Source of the DNA: Actinomadura sp. K4S16
GTDB taxonomy: Bacteria; Actinomycetota; Actinomycetes; Streptosporangiales; Streptosporangiaceae
Direction of reading: 5' to 3'
Assembly: GCF_008327685.1 (NCBI RefSeq)
Contig: NZ_BDDE01000011.1
Location: 266,361 to 330,360, forward strand
DNA length: 64,000 bases
The notes below the pieces were generated by a model. That model ran no database searches. It had not been told where the DNA came from and was given only the letters and a program-made list of their open reading frames with translations. This document shows, piece after piece, positions 34,813 through 43,217 of the stretch (position 1 is its first letter; every line of letters begins with the position of its first letter). The position numbers were made by a program, and so were the translations under genes.

Positions 34813-36263
34813 GCGTCCCGCCGCCTGAGCAGCCACGCGGCGGCGGCCAGCGCGACCGCCGTGTAGGCGCACAGCACCCCGAACCCGGCCCACGGGCCGA
34901 TCGCCCGGTCGAACCGGGCGACGGTCTGCTGGATCGCGAACCCGGCCGCCGGGGTGAGGCGCTCCAGCCACCGCGCCGCCGACAGCGGCAGCCCGGTCGC
35001 GACGATCTGCGGGACGAGCAGGAGCAGCAGCACGATCGTGATCGCGGGCGCGCTGCGCCGCACGATCACCGCGACCGCCAGGGAGAACACGGCGATCACG
35101 GCGAGCAGTGCGGCCGTGCCGAGGACGGCGCGCAGCACGGTCCCGTTGGCGAGGGACGGCGTCGCCAGCCCGTGCGAGCGCTGCACCGGCCCGGCGAGCA
35201 GCACCGACCCGAACGCCGCCGCCAGCCCCGCCGCCAGCGCCGCCAGGCCCGCCACGACCGCCTTGGCGGCCAGCACCCGGCCGCGGCCGGGGGAGGCGGC
35301 GAACGTCGTGCGCAGCATCCCGCGCCGGTACTCGGCCGTCACCGACAGCACGGCCACCACCACGATCGCCACCTGGCCGATCAGCACCCCGGCGAGGGTC
35401 GCCTTGGCGGTGTCGTCGGCGAACGCGTTGGGCCCGATGTCCCCCACTCCCTTCAGCGCGAACGTCCCGCCGGACCCGGTGCGGCCGTCCAGCGACGGGT
35501 CGGCCGCCGGGCCGTCCGTGGCGCCGCGGTCGCGCCACGCGGCGCCCGGCTGCGCCGGCGTCACCGCCACCTGGTCGAAGGTCGCCCGGGTGGCGGAGGG
35601 CTCTCCTGAGACGCTCTCCCCGCCGAACATCCGCTGCACCTCGACCTTGTCCGGGGCCGCCACGACCATGCCCGCCAGGGCCGTCTTCGGCAGGCCCTCC
35701 AGCTGGACCGACCCGACGCGGCGCCAGTCGCGGCCGTCGGACGAGGCGTAGCCCGTGACGCCCGTCCCGCCGCGGGTCAGCTTGAGCCAGCGCGGCGCGG
35801 TGCCGGCGCCGCCGTAGGCGCCGCCTGCCTTGTAGCCGGTCTGGAGACGGACGCCGTGCCCCGGCGTCACCACCAGCGCCGCGTACGGGGTGCCCTGGTC
35901 CGCGCTCCCCCTGATCATCAGGCCGGCCTTGGCCCACGCGCCGCCGCCCTCCTGGGAGGTGACGCGCGCGACGATCGAGCCGTCGCCCGCCAGGGGCAGG
36001 TAGGTGTAGTGGCCGAGGTCGATGGTCTGGAGCCGCGCCGGGTCGGACGGCCCGTCCCCCGAGCCGGTGGACTCGCTGCCCGCCGCCGACAGCAGCGCCA
36101 CGAGCACGGCCAGCAGCACCGCCGCCGGCAGGGCCAGCATCCAGCGGCGGACGGTGCGCAGCTTGGTCCACTCGGCGAGCAGCAGCCGCCCGAACCCGTC
36201 GCGGGCCTCGGCTTCGAGCGTGCTGCGGTACGAGGTCGCCGCGGCCGGCCCCGGCGTGCTCAC
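34809..36263 (-). CDS. ABC-2 type permease with large extracytoplasmic lectin-like insertion
   Basis: A 484-residue permease. AEWTKLRTVRRW precedes TM1 (about 41-62). A domain of about 230 residues (65-290) then lies outside the membrane before TM2 (about 291-311). Within it, GSIVARVTSQEGGGAWAKAG, LMIRGSADQGTPYAALVVTP, a WLKLTRGGTGVTGYASSDGR strand pair and the closing ATFDQVAVTP strand match the concanavalin-like DUF1349/glucanase fold. The remainder is a normal six-TM ABC-2 permease with SVTAEYRRGMLRTTFAASPG after TM2. The GTG start overlaps the ATPase stop. The domain may bind glycan or cell-wall material; this is inference. Confidence 0.85.
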   Translation of the reverse strand: MSTPGPAAATSYRSTLEAEARDGFGRLLLAEWTKLRTVRRWMLALPAAVLLAVLVALLSAAGSESTGSGDGPSDPARLQTIDLGHYTYLPLAGDGSIVARVTSQEGGGAWAKAGLMIRGSADQGTPYAALVVTPGHGVRLQTGYKAGGAYGGAGTAPRWLKLTRGGTGVTGYASSDGRDWRRVGSVQLEGLPKTALAGMVVAAPDKVEVQRMFGGESVSGEPSATRATFDQVAVTPAQPGAAWRDRGATDGPAADPSLDGRTGSGGTFALKGVGDIGPNAFADDTAKATLAGVLIGQVAIVVVAVLSVTAEYRRGMLRTTFAASPGRGRVLAAKAVVAGLAALAAGLAAAFGSVLLAGPVQRSHGLATPSLANGTVLRAVLGTAALLAVIAVFSLAVAVIVRRSAPAITIVLLLLLVPQIVATGLPLSAARWLERLTPAAGFAIQQTVARFDRAIGPWAGFGVLCAYTAVALAAAAWLLRRRDA

Positions 36264-37189
36264 AGGGCCTCCTGGACCGGCGCGCTCTGGAACTCCACCG
36301 CGTCGCGGGTCAGCTCCATGTAGGCCTCCTCCAGCGAGGCGCGGTGCTCGCCGATGCCGGTGAACCCCACGCCGGCCTCGGTGAGCACCACGATGATCCG
36401 CTCGGCGGGCAGCCCGGTGACGGTGACCGCGTCCGGCCCGGACGCCGCCACGGTGGCGCCCGCGCGGGCCAGGGCGGTCATGGCCTCGCGCCGTTCGGCG
36501 GTCCGCAGCTCGACCCGGCCGCCGGACGCGGCGGACAGCAGGTCCGCGACGCTGGTGTCGGCGACCAGCCGGCCGCGCCCGATCACCACCAGGTGGTCGG
36601 CGCCGCCCTCCAGCTCGGCCATCAGGTGGCTGGACACCAGCACGGCCCGCCCCTCGGCGGCCAGCGACCGCAGCAGCCCCCGGATCCAGGTGACGCCCTC
36701 GGGGTCCAGGCCGTTGACCGGCTCGTCGAACATCAGCACCGGCGGGTCCCCGAGCAGCGCCGCGGCGATCCCGAGCCGCTGCCGCATGCCGAGGGAGAAG
36801 CCGCCCGCCCGGCGGCGCGCCGCGCTCGCCAGCCCGGTCAGCCCGATCACCTCGTCCACCCGCCGGACCGGCAGCCCGTTGGCGTGCGCGAGCCACAGCA
36901 GGTGGTCGCGGGCGCGGCGGGCCGGATGGACCGCCGACGCGTCCAGCATCGCCCCGAGCCGGCACAGCGGCGTCCGCAGCGACCGGTAGGGCCTGCCGCC
37001 GACCAGCGCGGTCCCGCCGTCGGGCCGGTCCAGGCCCATGATCATGCGCATGGTGGTGGACTTGCCGGCGCCGTTCGGGCCGACGAACCCGGTGACCCGC
37101 CCGGGGCCGACCGTGAACGACAGGTCGTCCACGGCGACGGTGGGCCCGTACCGCTTGCGCAGGGCCCGTACTTCGATGGTTGCCTCCAT
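36260..37189 (-). CDS. ABC exporter ATP-binding protein
   Basis: A 309-residue ATPase. Walker A GPNGAGKS is at 37-44, the signature reads FSLGMRQRLGIAAALL, Walker B LMFDEPVNGLDPEG, and the switch SSHLMAE. This is the CcmA/NatA subclass that pairs with ABC-2 permeases. The C-terminal 90 residues form the accessory domain ending EEAYMELTRD. The ATG at 37189 is chosen; upstream codons in frame have no family similarity. It leads an operon with the two permeases, divergent from the two-component genes, an arrangement often seen for envelope-stress or antimicrobial-export modules. Confidence 0.9.
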   Translation of the reverse strand: MEATIEVRALRKRYGPTVAVDDLSFTVGPGRVTGFVGPNGAGKSTTMRMIMGLDRPDGGTALVGGRPYRSLRTPLCRLGAMLDASAVHPARRARDHLLWLAHANGLPVRRVDEVIGLTGLASAARRRAGGFSLGMRQRLGIAAALLGDPPVLMFDEPVNGLDPEGVTWIRGLLRSLAAEGRAVLVSSHLMAELEGGADHLVVIGRGRLVADTSVADLLSAASGGRVELRTAERREAMTALARAGATVAASGPDAVTVTGLPAERIIVVLTEAGVGFTGIGEHRASLEEAYMELTRDAVEFQSAPVQEAL

Positions 37190-37316
37190 GGACCGGGAGG
37201 CTACGGAGCGCCGCGCCTCCGGGTCATCACGCGGGGGAGGAGTCTTCGCGGGCGGGGGCCGGGGGACCGGGCGTCCCTCCCGCGAGGGACGCCGCCGCGG
37301 CGCCGTCCGCGCCACA

Positions 37317-38331
37317 ATGGCGTGCGTGGGCGACAGCGACCAGACCGCCGGGCGGGCGCGGTGGCCGGTGGCCGGCGGGTGCCTCGCCCTGGCCGCCGCC
37401 GCCGAGGCCGTGTACCGCACCCACGGTTCGGGGGTGGTCCTGTCCCTGGCCCTGGTGGTGGACGTGTGCGCCACGCTCCCGCTGGCGCTCGTCCGCGACC
37501 GGGCCTCGGCCGCCGCCGCCGCGATCACCGTGGCGGCGGCCGCGGCGTGCGTCCTGCACCGCGGTGCCGCCGTCGCCGCGCTCGCCGCCCTCGTCACCGT
37601 CTGGACGGTCCTGGCGCGCCGCCGCGTCCTGCGGCGCCGCGCCGAGACCGCCGCGCTCGCCGCCTCCCGGCGGGCGTTCGAGAGCACCCTGCTGGAGCAC
37701 ACCGCGCGCGGCGAGCGGGCCCGCATCGCGCGCGAGCTGCACGACGTCGTCGCCCACCACATCTCGATGATCTCCGTGCAGGCCGAGACGGCCCGGCTCG
37801 CGGTGCCCGGCATGCCGGACGAGGGCGCCAGGCGGCTGCTGGCCATCGGCGACACCGCCCGCACCGCGCTCACCGAGATGCGGCGGCTGCTCGGCGTGCT
37901 GCGCGAGGACGCCGGCGCCGAGCCGACCCGCCGCCCCCCAGCCCGGCCTGCAGGAGCTCCTCGACCTGGTCGACCAGACCCGCGAGTCGGGCGCCGCGGG
38001 CGTCCGGCTGATCGTCGGCGGGCGCGTCGCCGCCCTGGACCCGGGGCTGGAGCTGGCGGTCTACCGGATCGTCCAGGAGGCCCTGACCAACGCCCGCAGG
38101 CACGCGCCGGGCGCCGCCGTCGACGTGGAGCTCCGGTACGCCCCGGACGCCCTGCGCGTCAGCGTCCGCGACAACGGCCCCGGGCCCGGGCCCGGCGGCG
38201 GCCCGGCCGGGCACGGGCTGCTCGGCATGCGCGAGCGGGCCGCCGCCGCGGGCGGCGACCTGCGCACCGGCCCCGGGCCCGGCGGAGGGTTCCTGGTGGA
38301 GGCGGTCCTGCCGCTGGAGGAGGAGCCGTGA
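37317..38331 (+). pseudogene. NarL-type sensor histidine kinase, frameshifted
   Basis: The kinase is split between two frames. From the ATG at 37317 one frame gives four or so TM segments, a linker and the HisKA_3 motif RIARELHDVVAHHISMI with phospho-acceptor H142, through LGVLREDAGAEPTRRP. The remainder (QPGLQELLDLVDQTRES, then LAVYRIVQEALTNARRHAPG and the ATP lid GHGLLGMRERAAAAGG) is in the next frame and ends at 38331. The switch is at the six-C run 37934-37939; removing one C restores a 337-residue kinase. This may be a sequencing error, a true mutation or slippage. A GTG at 37326 is an alternative start. It is coupled to the response regulator. Confidence 0.8.
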
Positions 38332-38993
38332 GCGTGCGCGTCGTGGTGGCCGACGACCAGGAGGTCGTCCGCGCCGGGTTCGGGGCCCTGCTGGGCACCC
38401 AGCCGGACCTGGAGGTCGTGGCGACGGCGGCCGACGGCGCCGCCGCGGTGCGGGTGTGCGGCGAGCACCGTCCGGACGTCGTGCTGATGGACGTGCGGAT
38501 GCCGGTCATGGACGGCATCGAGGCCACCCGCCGCGTCACCGCCGAGCCGGACCCGCCGCGGGTGCTGATGCTGACCACGTTCGACCTGGACGAGCACGTC
38601 TACGACGCACTCGTCGCGGGCGCCAGCGGGTTCCTGCTCAAGGACGTCACGGCCGAGCGGCTGTTCGACGCCGTCCGGGTCGTCGCGGCGGGTGAGGCGC
38701 TGCTCGCCCCGGCCGTCACCCGCCGCCTCATCGGGGAGTTCGCGCGGCTGCGGCCGCGCCCGCCGTCGCGGGGGCCGGTCCTGGACGCCCTGACCCCGCG
38801 CGAGACCGACGTGCTGCGCCTGGTCGCGGCGGGCCTGTCCAACGCCGAGGTCGCCGCCCGGCTGGTCGTCGGGGAGGAGACGGTCAAGACCCACGTCAGC
38901 CGGATCCTGCGCAAGCTCGGGCTGCGCGACCGCGTCCAGGCGGTCGTCGCCGCCTACGAGAGCGGCCTGGTGCTGCCCCGCTCGGACAGGTGA
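38328..38993 (+). CDS. NarL/LuxR family response regulator
   Basis: A 221-residue regulator. The receiver domain (about 1-120) has acidic residues D9/D10, phospho-acceptor D55 in VVLMDVRMPVMDG, T85-region LMLTTFDLDEH and K108-type lysine in GFLLKDVTAE. The C-terminal LuxR HTH reads LTPRETDVLRLVAAGLSNAE, then VAARLVVGEETVKTHVSRIL. The GTG overlaps the kinase stop by 4 bp, so the pair is one unit. The divergent ABC exporter is the obvious candidate target. A hairpin terminator follows. Confidence 0.92.
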   Translation: MSVRVVVADDQEVVRAGFGALLGTQPDLEVVATAADGAAAVRVCGEHRPDVVLMDVRMPVMDGIEATRRVTAEPDPPRVLMLTTFDLDEHVYDALVAGASGFLLKDVTAERLFDAVRVVAAGEALLAPAVTRRLIGEFARLRPRPPSRGPVLDALTPRETDVLRLVAAGLSNAEVAARLVVGEETVKTHVSRILRKLGLRDRVQAVVAAYESGLVLPRSDR

Positions 38994-39031
38994 CCCGGCC
39001 GGACCGGGCCGCGGCGCCCGCCCCGGGCATG

Positions 39032-39067
39032 GCGAAGGCCCGCACCCTCGCCGGTACGGGCCTTCGC
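39032..39067. terminator. Hairpin terminator between response regulator and rbpA
   Basis: An 11-bp stem GCGAAGGCCCG/CGGGCCTTCGC (39032-39042 with 39057-39067), loop of 14 nt, between two convergent genes. Confidence 0.8.
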
Positions 39068-39085
39068 TACGAGCCTGTCAGCCGT

Positions 39086-39430
39086 TCACGCGGACTTCCT
39101 GCGTCCCGCTCGCAGGATCTCCAGGCGTTCGGCCAGGACCTCCTCAAGGTCTTCCACGGTCCTGCGCTCCATGAGCATGTCCCAGTGGGTCCGCGGCGGC
39201 TTTCCCTTCTTCGCTTGGGGCAGCTCCCCGTCGACCCGCAGGGCCGTGGCGCCGCAGCTGCGGCATTCCCAGGTGATCGGCACCTCGGCCTCGGCTGCGA
39301 GCGTCACGGTGAACCGGTGGCCCTTCGTGCAGGTGTAGTCCACCTCTTGGCGAGGGGCCAGATCGGTGTTGCGATCGTTCTCGTAGCTCGTCGCTCCGAG
39401 TCGGGTGCCGCGAAGTGCGCGCTCGGCCAT
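39086..39430 (-). CDS. rbpA: RNA polymerase-binding protein RbpA
   Basis: A 114-residue actinobacterial transcription factor that binds the group 1/2 sigma factor and stabilises the open complex. The N-terminal tail MAERALRGTRLGATSYENDR is conserved, followed by the core domain with a probable zinc site (C34, H38, C56, C59) and the sigma-interacting C-terminal helix region KPPRTHWDMLMERRTVEDLE. The ATG at 39430 is chosen because GGGAGG sits 9 bases before it; the upstream GTG would be too close to that site. This is a diagnostic actinobacterial gene. Confidence 0.95.
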   Translation of the reverse strand: MAERALRGTRLGATSYENDRNTDLAPRQEVDYTCTKGHRFTVTLAAEAEVPITWECRSCGATALRVDGELPQAKKGKPPRTHWDMLMERRTVEDLEEVLAERLEILRAGRRKSA

Positions 39431-39537
39431 CGTCACGTGCCTCCCAGACGGCTTGCGGTCTTGCCCTGACCAACGCTGAACACCCTGCCAAGATTCCCGC
39501 GCCCGGGGTGATCCAACCCTGCTGTTTGCGGCCGTAC

Positions 39538-39566
39538 CCAGCCGCCGGCGGGGAACACGCGGCTGG
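39538..39566 (-). terminator. Hairpin terminator after the clpP pair
   Basis: An 8-bp stem CCAGCCGC/GCGGCTGG (39538-39545 with 39559-39566) and 13-nt loop, 4 bases past the second clpP stop. Confidence 0.65.
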
Positions 39567-39570
39567 CGCG

Positions 39571-40176
39571 CTAGTGACGGGATGTCAGGACCGCGTCGAT
39601 CAGCCCGTAGTCCTTGGCCTCCGCGGCGGTGAAGTAGCGCTCGCGCTCCAGGTCGCGGCGGACGTCCGCGGGGTCGTGCCCGGTGGCCTCGGCGAGGATC
39701 GCCTCGGTCTGCCCGCGCATCCGCAGCACCTCCTGCGCCTGGATCGCCAGGTCCGTGGCCTGGCCGCCGGCCGTCTCGAGCGCCGGCTCGTGCAGCAGGA
39801 TCCGCGCGTCCGGCAGCGCCTGCCTGCGTCCGGGCGAGCCCGCCGCCAGCAGGATCGCCGCGGCCGACCCGGCCTGCCCGACGCAGGTCGTCTCGATCTC
39901 GGGCCGCACGTAGCGCATCGTGTCGCAGATCGCCAGCATCGCGGTGATCGAGCCGCCCGGCGAGTTGATGTACAGGGCGATGGGCCGGTCGGGGTCCATC
40001 GCCTCCAGCGCCAGCATCTGCGCCGTGACGTCGCCCGCGCTGGTGTCGTCGACCGGCGCGCCGAGGAACACGATGCGCTCCTCGAACAGCTTGCTGTAGG
40101 GGTCGGTCTCCTTCCGGCCCTGGCCGGTCCGCTCCTCGAACTGGGGAACGAGGGAGCGCCGTTCCGCTCGTGTCAT
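39571..40176 (-). CDS. clpP: ATP-dependent Clp protease proteolytic subunit (second of pair)
   Basis: A 201-residue ClpP. The triad is S104 ([11 protein letters not shown]), H129 (ARILLHEP) and D175 ([11 protein letters not shown]). The N-terminal [18 protein letters not shown] and [18 protein letters not shown] are canonical. The nucleophile context AGSAAA differs from the usual AASMGA. The gene overlaps its partner by 4 bp, as in the second (clpP3-clpP4-like) ClpP operon of streptomycetes, and the two probably form a mixed tetradecamer working with ClpX or ClpC. Which streptomycete paralogue it equals cannot be settled here. Confidence 0.92.
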   Translation of the reverse strand: MTRAERRSLVPQFEERTGQGRKETDPYSKLFEERIVFLGAPVDDTSAGDVTAQMLALEAMDPDRPIALYINSPGGSITAMLAICDTMRYVRPEIETTCVGQAGSAAAILLAAGSPGRRQALPDARILLHEPALETAGGQATDLAIQAQEVLRMRGQTEAILAEATGHDPADVRRDLERERYFTAAEAKDYGLIDAVLTSRH

Positions 40177-40817
40177 GTGCCCACCCGGTCGGTGCTGTCG
40201 ATGACGTGGTCGACGAAACCGTAGTCGCGGGCCTCCTCCGCGGTGAACCACGCGTCGCGGTCCCCGTCGGCCTCGATGCGCTCCAGCGGCTGGCCGGTGT
40301 GGAACGCGGTGCGCTCCGCCAGGGTCCGCTTGAGGTACAGCGACTGTTCCGCCTGGATCCTGATGTCGGACGCGGTGCCGCCGATGCCGCCGTGCGGCTG
40401 GTGCATCATCACGCGCGCGTGGCGCAGCGCGTACCGCTTGCCCCGCGTCCCCGCGCACAGCAGCGTCTGTCCCATGGAGGCGGCCATGCCCATCGCGACG
40501 GTGGATATGTCGTTCGGGACGAACTGCATCATGTCGTAGATCGCCATCCCGGCGTCCACGACGCCGCCGGGGGAGTTGATGTAGAGGGTGATGTCGCGCC
40601 GGGCGTCCTGCGCGGCGAGCAGGAGGAGCTGCGCGCCGACCCGGTTGGCGACGCCGTCGTCGATCTCGCTGCCGAGGAACACGATCCGCTGCGCCAGCAG
40701 CCGCTCGAACAGCTGGGCGTCCGCCAGTCGCGGCAGTTCGGCCACGCCGGCCCGCGACCTGCCCGCGAACGTCTCCGCCCGCCGCCCGCCGTCCTCTCGC
40801 CACGGTTCGCCGTTCAC
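40173..40817 (-). CDS. clpP: ATP-dependent Clp protease proteolytic subunit (first of pair)
   Basis: A 214-residue ClpP with triad S114 (GMAASMGQT), H139 ([14 protein letters not shown]) and D184 ([11 protein letters not shown]). An N-terminal extension of about 30 residues may be a propeptide. The GTG at 40817 is preferred: AAGGAGG lies 5 bases before it, whereas the in-frame ATG at 40835 would place that site inside the gene. A TGTACA-containing dyad lies 20 bases upstream and an antitoxin-like gene is divergent. Together with the downstream clpP it forms an operon. Confidence 0.92.
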   Translation of the reverse strand: MNGEPWREDGGRRAETFAGRSRAGVAELPRLADAQLFERLLAQRIVFLGSEIDDGVANRVGAQLLLLAAQDARRDITLYINSPGGVVDAGMAIYDMMQFVPNDISTVAMGMAASMGQTLLCAGTRGKRYALRHARVMMHQPHGGIGGTASDIRIQAEQSLYLKRTLAERTAFHTGQPLERIEADGDRDAWFTAEEARDYGFVDHVIDSTDRVGT

Positions 40818-40836
40818 CCGAGCCTCCTTGATCATC

Positions 40837-40859
40837 TGTACATTTCGTACACTACGTAC
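40837..40859. promoter_or_regulatory. TGTACA-type operator between clpP and the antitoxin-like gene
   Basis: TGTAC-N5-GTACA (40837-40851) begins with a full TGTACA and is followed at once by CTACGTAC (40852-40859), another GTAC palindrome. TGTACA is the core reported for the E. coli YefM operator, and a Phd/YefM-family gene starts 59 bases downstream. Confidence 0.5.
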
Positions 40860-40917
40860 GGACAGTAATCCAGAAGCCGGAGGACGGCCAGAGGGCGGCG
40901 GAGTGTTTCGCTATACG

Positions 40918-41217
40918 ATGAATCACGTGGATGTTCCGGTAACCGAAGCACGCGCCCAGTTCGCGGATCTGGTGAACCGGGTCGCCTACACCGGCGAGCC
41001 CGTCCGGCTCACGCGGCGGGGCCGGGTGATGGCCGCCCTGGTCTCCCCGGAGGATCTGGAGCTCCTGGAGACGGTCCGCTCCCAGCGCGCCGACCTGCAG
41101 ATGGGCGGGACCGTCACGCCCGGGCAGCCGTCCCGTCCCGCGGAGCGGCCCCAGCAGCCGCCGCAGCCGCCGATGCGCATCGCGGCCGAGTACCGCCCGC
41201 CCGGCTTCAGGCCCTGA
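40918..41217 (+). CDS. Phd/YefM family antitoxin-like protein, without toxin
   Basis: A 99-residue protein. The N-terminal 55 residues are the Phd/YefM DNA-binding fold (VDVPVTEARAQFADLVNRVA, then GEPVRLTRRGRVMAALVSPE). The C-terminal 35 residues are Pro/Gln-rich and unlike a toxin-neutralising helix. No toxin gene follows: the next gene is a convergent MFS gene, overlapping by 11 bp. It may therefore act as a stand-alone regulator. The ATG at 40918 has only a weak ribosome site; GTG codons at 40903 and 40927 are alternatives. It is divergent from the clpP pair. Confidence 0.8.
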   Translation: MNHVDVPVTEARAQFADLVNRVAYTGEPVRLTRRGRVMAALVSPEDLELLETVRSQRADLQMGGTVTPGQPSRPAERPQQPPQPPMRIAAEYRPPGFRP

Positions 41218-42406
41218 CTCCGGTTCCGAGGCCCGTCCGCGGACGGGCGCCGGCATCGTCCCGGGGACGGACGAGGCCCGCCGCCGCGGCCGCGACGACG
41301 CAGAGCGCGGCCGGCAGGAGCAGCGTCAGGCCGAGCGGCATGACGCGGGTGAGCGGGCCGATGACGGCCGGACCTGCGAGCATCCCGAGGTAGCCGAGTC
41401 CCGCCACGCGGGAGACGTTGGCACCGGAGGCGGCCCGGTCGTGGTGGCCGGCGGCGCTGAACAACTGGGGGACGGCCCCCGACAGCCCCGCGCCTAGCAC
41501 GGCCCAGCCGATCAGGGCCGGAGCCTCCCGGGGCGACAGCGCCGCCAGCGCCAGGCCGAACGCGGCCAGGCCGGCGCCGTTGCGGAGGACGGCCACCGGG
41601 CCGAAGCGCGCGGCGAGCCGGTCGGCCAGCAGCCGCCCGCCGGTCATGGCGGTGGAGAAGGCCCCGAACGCCAGCGCCGCCGTGCCGGGGGAGGCGTCCA
41701 GACCGCGCAGGTGCAGCGCGCTCCAGTCGTTGGCCACTCCCTCGCACAGCATGATCATGAAAGCGAGCGCGGCCAGCCCCCGGATGCGCCGGGGCGTCCG
41801 GCGGCGCACCGGCGCGGCGGCGTCCGGCGTAGCGCCGGACCGCAGGAGCGCAGGAGCGGCCGCAGCGCCGATGGCCGTACTCAGGAACGCCACGAGGCCA
41901 AAGGTCGCCGCCGGGCTCCAGCCCCAGGTGAGCGTCCGGGCGCCGACCAGGGCGGCCAGGACGCCGCCGAGGGAGAAGGTCGCGTGGAAGGCGGCCATGA
42001 CGGGCCGTCCGTAGCCGCGCTCGACCTGGACGGCGTGGGCGTTCATGGCGACGTCCAGCGCTCCGTGGCAGGCGCCGAGCAGCAGCAGTGCCGCGCCGAG
42101 CGTCCAGGGGCCGGTCGCCAGGCCCGGCAGGACCAGCGCGGCGCCGGCCGCCGCGGCGCTGAGCGGCACCACCCCGCGGGCGCCGGCGCGGTCGGTGAGG
42201 GGGCCCGCGATCCGCATCCCGGCGACCGCGCCCGCGCCGAGCAGCAGCAGGAGCCGTCCGAGCACCGCGTGGTCGATCCCGGTCCGGTGCTCGATGGGAG
42301 GGATGTGGACGATCCACATCCCCAGCAGGAACCCGGTCAGGGCGAAGTAGGCGAAGGTCGCCAGCCGGGCCGCCCGCGGTGGTCCGGCCGTCTCGGGAGC
42401 GGTCAT
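41207..42406 (-). CDS. MFS transporter (YbjJ-like)
   Basis: A 399-residue protein with about 12 TM segments. FAYFALTGFLLGMWIVHIPP in TM1, GPLTDRAGARGVVPLS after TM2 and LGACHGALDVAMNAHAVQVE are typical of a group of MFS permeases related to E. coli YbjJ and to fucose-permease-like carriers. The central loop is basic. The ATG overlaps the DeoR gene stop by 4 bp, so the two are co-transcribed and DeoR may control it. The substrate is unknown, possibly a sugar or sugar-like compound given the regulator. Confidence 0.85.
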   Translation of the reverse strand: MTAPETAGPPRAARLATFAYFALTGFLLGMWIVHIPPIEHRTGIDHAVLGRLLLLLGAGAVAGMRIAGPLTDRAGARGVVPLSAAAAGAALVLPGLATGPWTLGAALLLLGACHGALDVAMNAHAVQVERGYGRPVMAAFHATFSLGGVLAALVGARTLTWGWSPAATFGLVAFLSTAIGAAAAPALLRSGATPDAAAPVRRRTPRRIRGLAALAFMIMLCEGVANDWSALHLRGLDASPGTAALAFGAFSTAMTGGRLLADRLAARFGPVAVLRNGAGLAAFGLALAALSPREAPALIGWAVLGAGLSGAVPQLFSAAGHHDRAASGANVSRVAGLGYLGMLAGPAVIGPLTRVMPLGLTLLLPAALCVVAAAAAGLVRPRDDAGARPRTGLGTGVRA

Positions 42407-43161
42407 ACGAGCCTGACGTCCACGCCGGCGTCCCGCAGGCGGGCGACGGCGGCGTCGGGGGCGGACCGGTCGGTGACCACCATGTCGAGGTCGGTGGCCG
42501 GGCAGACGAGGCCGAGGCCGCTGCGGCCGAACTTGGCGCCGTCGCACACGGCGACGACGCGGCGGGCCGAGGCGATCGCCGCGCGCTTGACCGGGACCTC
42601 GTCGAGGTCGTGCGCCGTCAGCCCGTGCTCGGCCGACAGGCCGCACACGCCGAGGACGGCGGTGTCGACGCGCAGCGAGGAGAGCGAGGCCTCGGTGAGC
42701 GGCCCGGTGAACGCCAGCGCCCCGGGCGTGGTCCGCCCGCCCGGGACCAGCAGCCGGATCTGCGGGGCCCCGCTGAGGGCGTTCGCGGAGTGCAGGTCGA
42801 GGGGGACGACGGTGAGCCGCCGCCCGGCGATCGCGTGGGCGACGGTGAGGGCGGTGGTGCCGGCGTCCAGGACGACGGCCTCGCCGTCGGTGAGGAGCGC
42901 GCCGACCTCGGCGGCGAGGCGCCGCTTGGTCTCGGCCGCCTCGTGCTCGCGGACGGCGAAGGGCATCGCCTCGCCGCGCAGCAGCAGGCTCACCGCCCCG
43001 CCCCGCACCCGGCGCAGCACGCCCCGCTCGGCGAGCAGGTCGAGATCGCGCCGGATGGTCATCTCCGAGGCGCCGGTCTCCTCGGCCAGTTCCGTCACGC
43101 TCACCCGCTCGGTGGTTCGCAACCGCTCGATGAGCATGTCCACCCGTTTCGAACTTTCCAT
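42403..43161 (-). CDS. DeoR family transcriptional regulator
   Basis: A 252-residue repressor. The DeoR HTH lies at about 2-55 (RVDMLIERLRTTERVSVTEL, then TGASEMTIRRDLDLLAERGV). A DeoRC sensor domain with LDAGTTALTVAHAI follows; such domains bind phosphorylated sugars. The ATG at 43161 is chosen; a TTG four codons upstream is possible and neither has a Shine-Dalgarno, so the mRNA may be nearly leaderless. It is coupled to the MFS gene and divergent from a HAD hydrolase, which fits a small sugar-phosphate uptake/dephosphorylation unit. Confidence 0.9.
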   Translation of the reverse strand: MESSKRVDMLIERLRTTERVSVTELAEETGASEMTIRRDLDLLAERGVLRRVRGGAVSLLLRGEAMPFAVREHEAAETKRRLAAEVGALLTDGEAVVLDAGTTALTVAHAIAGRRLTVVPLDLHSANALSGAPQIRLLVPGGRTTPGALAFTGPLTEASLSSLRVDTAVLGVCGLSAEHGLTAHDLDEVPVKRAAIASARRVVAVCDGAKFGRSGLGLVCPATDLDMVVTDRSAPDAAVARLRDAGVDVRLV

Positions 43162-43217
43162 GTGTTCAATCAAGCAGTTTTGGTGTTAGGTAGTCAACCG
43201 AGACCTCGGGAGGCCCC

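Noticed and set aside
37870..38214. Minus-strand ORF opposite the kinase frameshift region
   Set aside because: No family features; it is a shadow of the kinase C-terminal domain.
40918..41217. Type II toxin-antitoxin module
   Set aside because: Only the antitoxin-like gene is present; no RelE/YoeB, Fic or PIN toxin frame is found on either side.
42403..43173. DeoR start at the TTG at 43173
   Set aside because: The ATG at 43161 gives a better family N-terminus; neither has a ribosome site, so the rare TTG is not preferred.
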